Origin: Blastomonas aquatica
GTDB lineage: Bacteria > Pseudomonadota > Alphaproteobacteria > Sphingomonadales > Sphingomonadaceae
NCBI RefSeq assembly: GCF_014639875.1
Contig: NZ_BMGD01000004.1
Span: forward strand, 62,001-126,000
Direction: 5' to 3'
DNA length: 64,000 nt
Part shown: positions 63,124 to 64,000 of the stretch, one piece after another
Layout of the letters: each line of letters begins with the position of its first letter
Numbering within the stretch: position 1 is the stretch's first letter
The notes under the pieces: model-generated
Database searches by the model: none
What the model was told of the DNA's origin: nothing
The model's input: only the letters and a program-made list of their open reading frames with translations
Program-made: the position numbers and the translations under genes

Positions 63124-63906
63124 TCAAAGCGCCGCTGCGATTGTCGTGCCGCCATCGATGACGATCGACTGGCCAGTGATATAGGTCGCGGCGTCAGATG
63201 CCAAAAACACCGCTGCGCCCGCAATCTCGTCAGGCTGGCCGATCCGGCGCAGCGGCGTGACACTGCGGATGTGGCCCATGACCTGGTCGTTCTCCCATAG
63301 CGCGCGCGCCATGTCGGTCTGGATCAGGCCCGGCGCGATGCAGTTGACCCGGATGTTGTCGGGCCCCAGCTCGACCGCCAGATTGCGCGCGAGCTGAAAG
63401 TCCGCTGCCTTGGAGATGTTGTAGACGCCGATGCTGGCGGTGCCCTGCAGCCCGCCAATCGACGAGACGATGATCACCGATCCGCGTCCCGCCGCGCGCA
63501 TATCAGGCAGCGCCATCTGGATCAGCCAGTGATTGGACAGGATGTTGTTGTCGAGGATCTTGCGGAACTGATCATCGCTGATCCCGCTCATCGGCCCGTA
63601 ATAGGGATTGCTCGCAGCGTTGCAGACCAGAATGTCGATCGGACCCAGCTGCGTGCGGGTCTGGTCGACGAGGTTTTGCAGATCGTCCTTACGCGAGATG
63701 CTGGCGGCGACCGCTATCGCGGTGCCGGCTCCGTGCTGCGCGTTGATCTCGGCAGCTACAGCGTCGCAGGCGTCCTGCTTGCGGCTGGAGATCACCACCT
63801 TGGCGCCTTGCGCTGCCATCTTGCGCGCCGTGGCGGCACCGATCCCGCGCGACGATCCGGTGATGATAGCGACGCGCCCGGTCAGATCAAAGCTCGACAC
63901 GCTCAC
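63124..63906 (-). CDS. SDR family oxidoreductase (second)
   Basis: A 260-residue classical SDR with GTG start: cofactor loop ITGSSRGIGAATARK, Ser/Arg at strand 2 (VVISSRKQD) suggesting NADP, NAASNPYYG, catalytic Ser in VSSIGGLQ and YNISKAADFQLA for Tyr/Lys, and a C-terminal ITGQSIVIDGG. The GTG at 63906 overlaps the TGA of the upstream gene (GTGA), supporting coupling and this start. It is a DHRS4-like family member by motif order. Confidence 0.92.
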   Translation of the reverse strand: MSVSSFDLTGRVAIITGSSRGIGAATARKMAAQGAKVVISSRKQDACDAVAAEINAQHGAGTAIAVAASISRKDDLQNLVDQTRTQLGPIDILVCNAASNPYYGPMSGISDDQFRKILDNNILSNHWLIQMALPDMRAAGRGSVIIVSSIGGLQGTASIGVYNISKAADFQLARNLAVELGPDNIRVNCIAPGLIQTDMARALWENDQVMGHIRSVTPLRRIGQPDEIAGAAVFLASDAATYITGQSIVIDGGTTIAAAL

Positions 63907-64000
63907 TGCGCCCCTGCCTTTTTGGCATATTGCCATGCGGCCTGCGCCAGCGGGATCACACGCTCGGCCATTTGCGCTGCCTGCGCGCTCGATGCGGTGC
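63903..64000 (-). CDS. 3' end of an upstream gene, partial (unidentified)
   Basis: Only the last 32 codons lie in the window: an Ala/Gln-rich helix-like segment (AQMAERVIPLAQAAWQYAKK) ending AGAQ and TGA. The frame is open to the window edge, and its stop overlaps the SDR GTG start, so it is the preceding gene of the same operon. Too short to name. Confidence 0.6.
   Translation of the reverse strand, partial: TASSAQAAQMAERVIPLAQAAWQYAKKAGAQ

Overview
The window looks like a chromosomal segment of a GC-rich alphaproteobacterium of the order Sphingomonadales. The indications are inferred from gene content and order: TonB-dependent receptors beside hydrolases, a LysA–lipoprotein–ArgH cluster, an ATP12 chaperone after an RluA synthase and a HAD phosphatase, a bacterial alternative oxidase, GTG starts, and short palindromic repeats of the kind common in sphingomonad intergenic regions. 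No genus can be fixed from the sequence alone. There are no insertion sequences, prophage genes or CRISPR arrays.

Layout. 1-3.6 kb: end of a DEAD-box helicase, a repeat patch, and a His/Glu-rich ZnuD-like TonB receptor with a candidate Fur-family operator. 3.6-13.9 kb: prepilin peptidase, thiolase, PanB, an EEP-family phosphatase, GDPD plus DUF427, an ArsC-like protein, an alternative oxidase, a triple TonB-C-domain secreted protein and an S10 peptidase. 14-20.5 kb: a Pro-rich membrane protein, QueF, then a purple-acid-phosphatase-like enzyme translationally coupled to a large TonB receptor under a candidate Pho box. 20.5-32 kb: thioesterase, DUF3667, a single-chain flavin reductase/enoyl-CoA hydratase fusion, a 22-residue Trp-rich small protein with its own SD and terminator, LpoA-like lipoprotein, RsmI, YraN, GshB, DedA, XerC, HemW, RdgB, RNase PH and tRNA-Val(TAC). 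32-44 kb: TlpA-like lipoprotein and ArgH sharing a CATG start, LysA, a shortened siroheme-synthase-like protein, two thioesterases, DUF2721, cytochrome c, PheA, a CPA1 antiporter and PolA. 44-48.5 kb: a small lipoprotein, an MBL hydrolase behind a 31-bp palindrome, a DJ-1/PfpI protein, and groES-groEL under a perfect CIRCE. 48.6-52.5 kb: a complete bufferin (copper-storage RiPP) operon bufA-bufB-bufC-DoxX with an ECF sigma factor and NrsF-type anti-sigma factor. 52.6-59 kb: SppA, CrcB, RluA, HAD phosphatase, a small membrane protein, ATP12 and a secreted repeat protein. 59-64 kb: a minus-strand lipid/xenobiotic catabolism operon (FadJ-like, serine hydrolase, two SDRs, end of another gene).

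The most striking regulatory finding is in the bufferin locus. The exact motif GTAACC-N16-CGAA, which I recall as the Caulobacter sigma-F promoter, occurs three times on the coding strand: before bufA, inside the 3' part of bufC ahead of the DoxX and sigma genes, and across the sigma-factor stop codon ahead of the anti-sigma gene. I did not find it elsewhere in the window by eye. This suggests a three-promoter autoregulated circuit rather than one operon promoter. Other items worth following are the 22-residue gene at 23726-23794, the flavin reductase/crotonase fusion, and the Pho-box-linked receptor/phosphatase pair.
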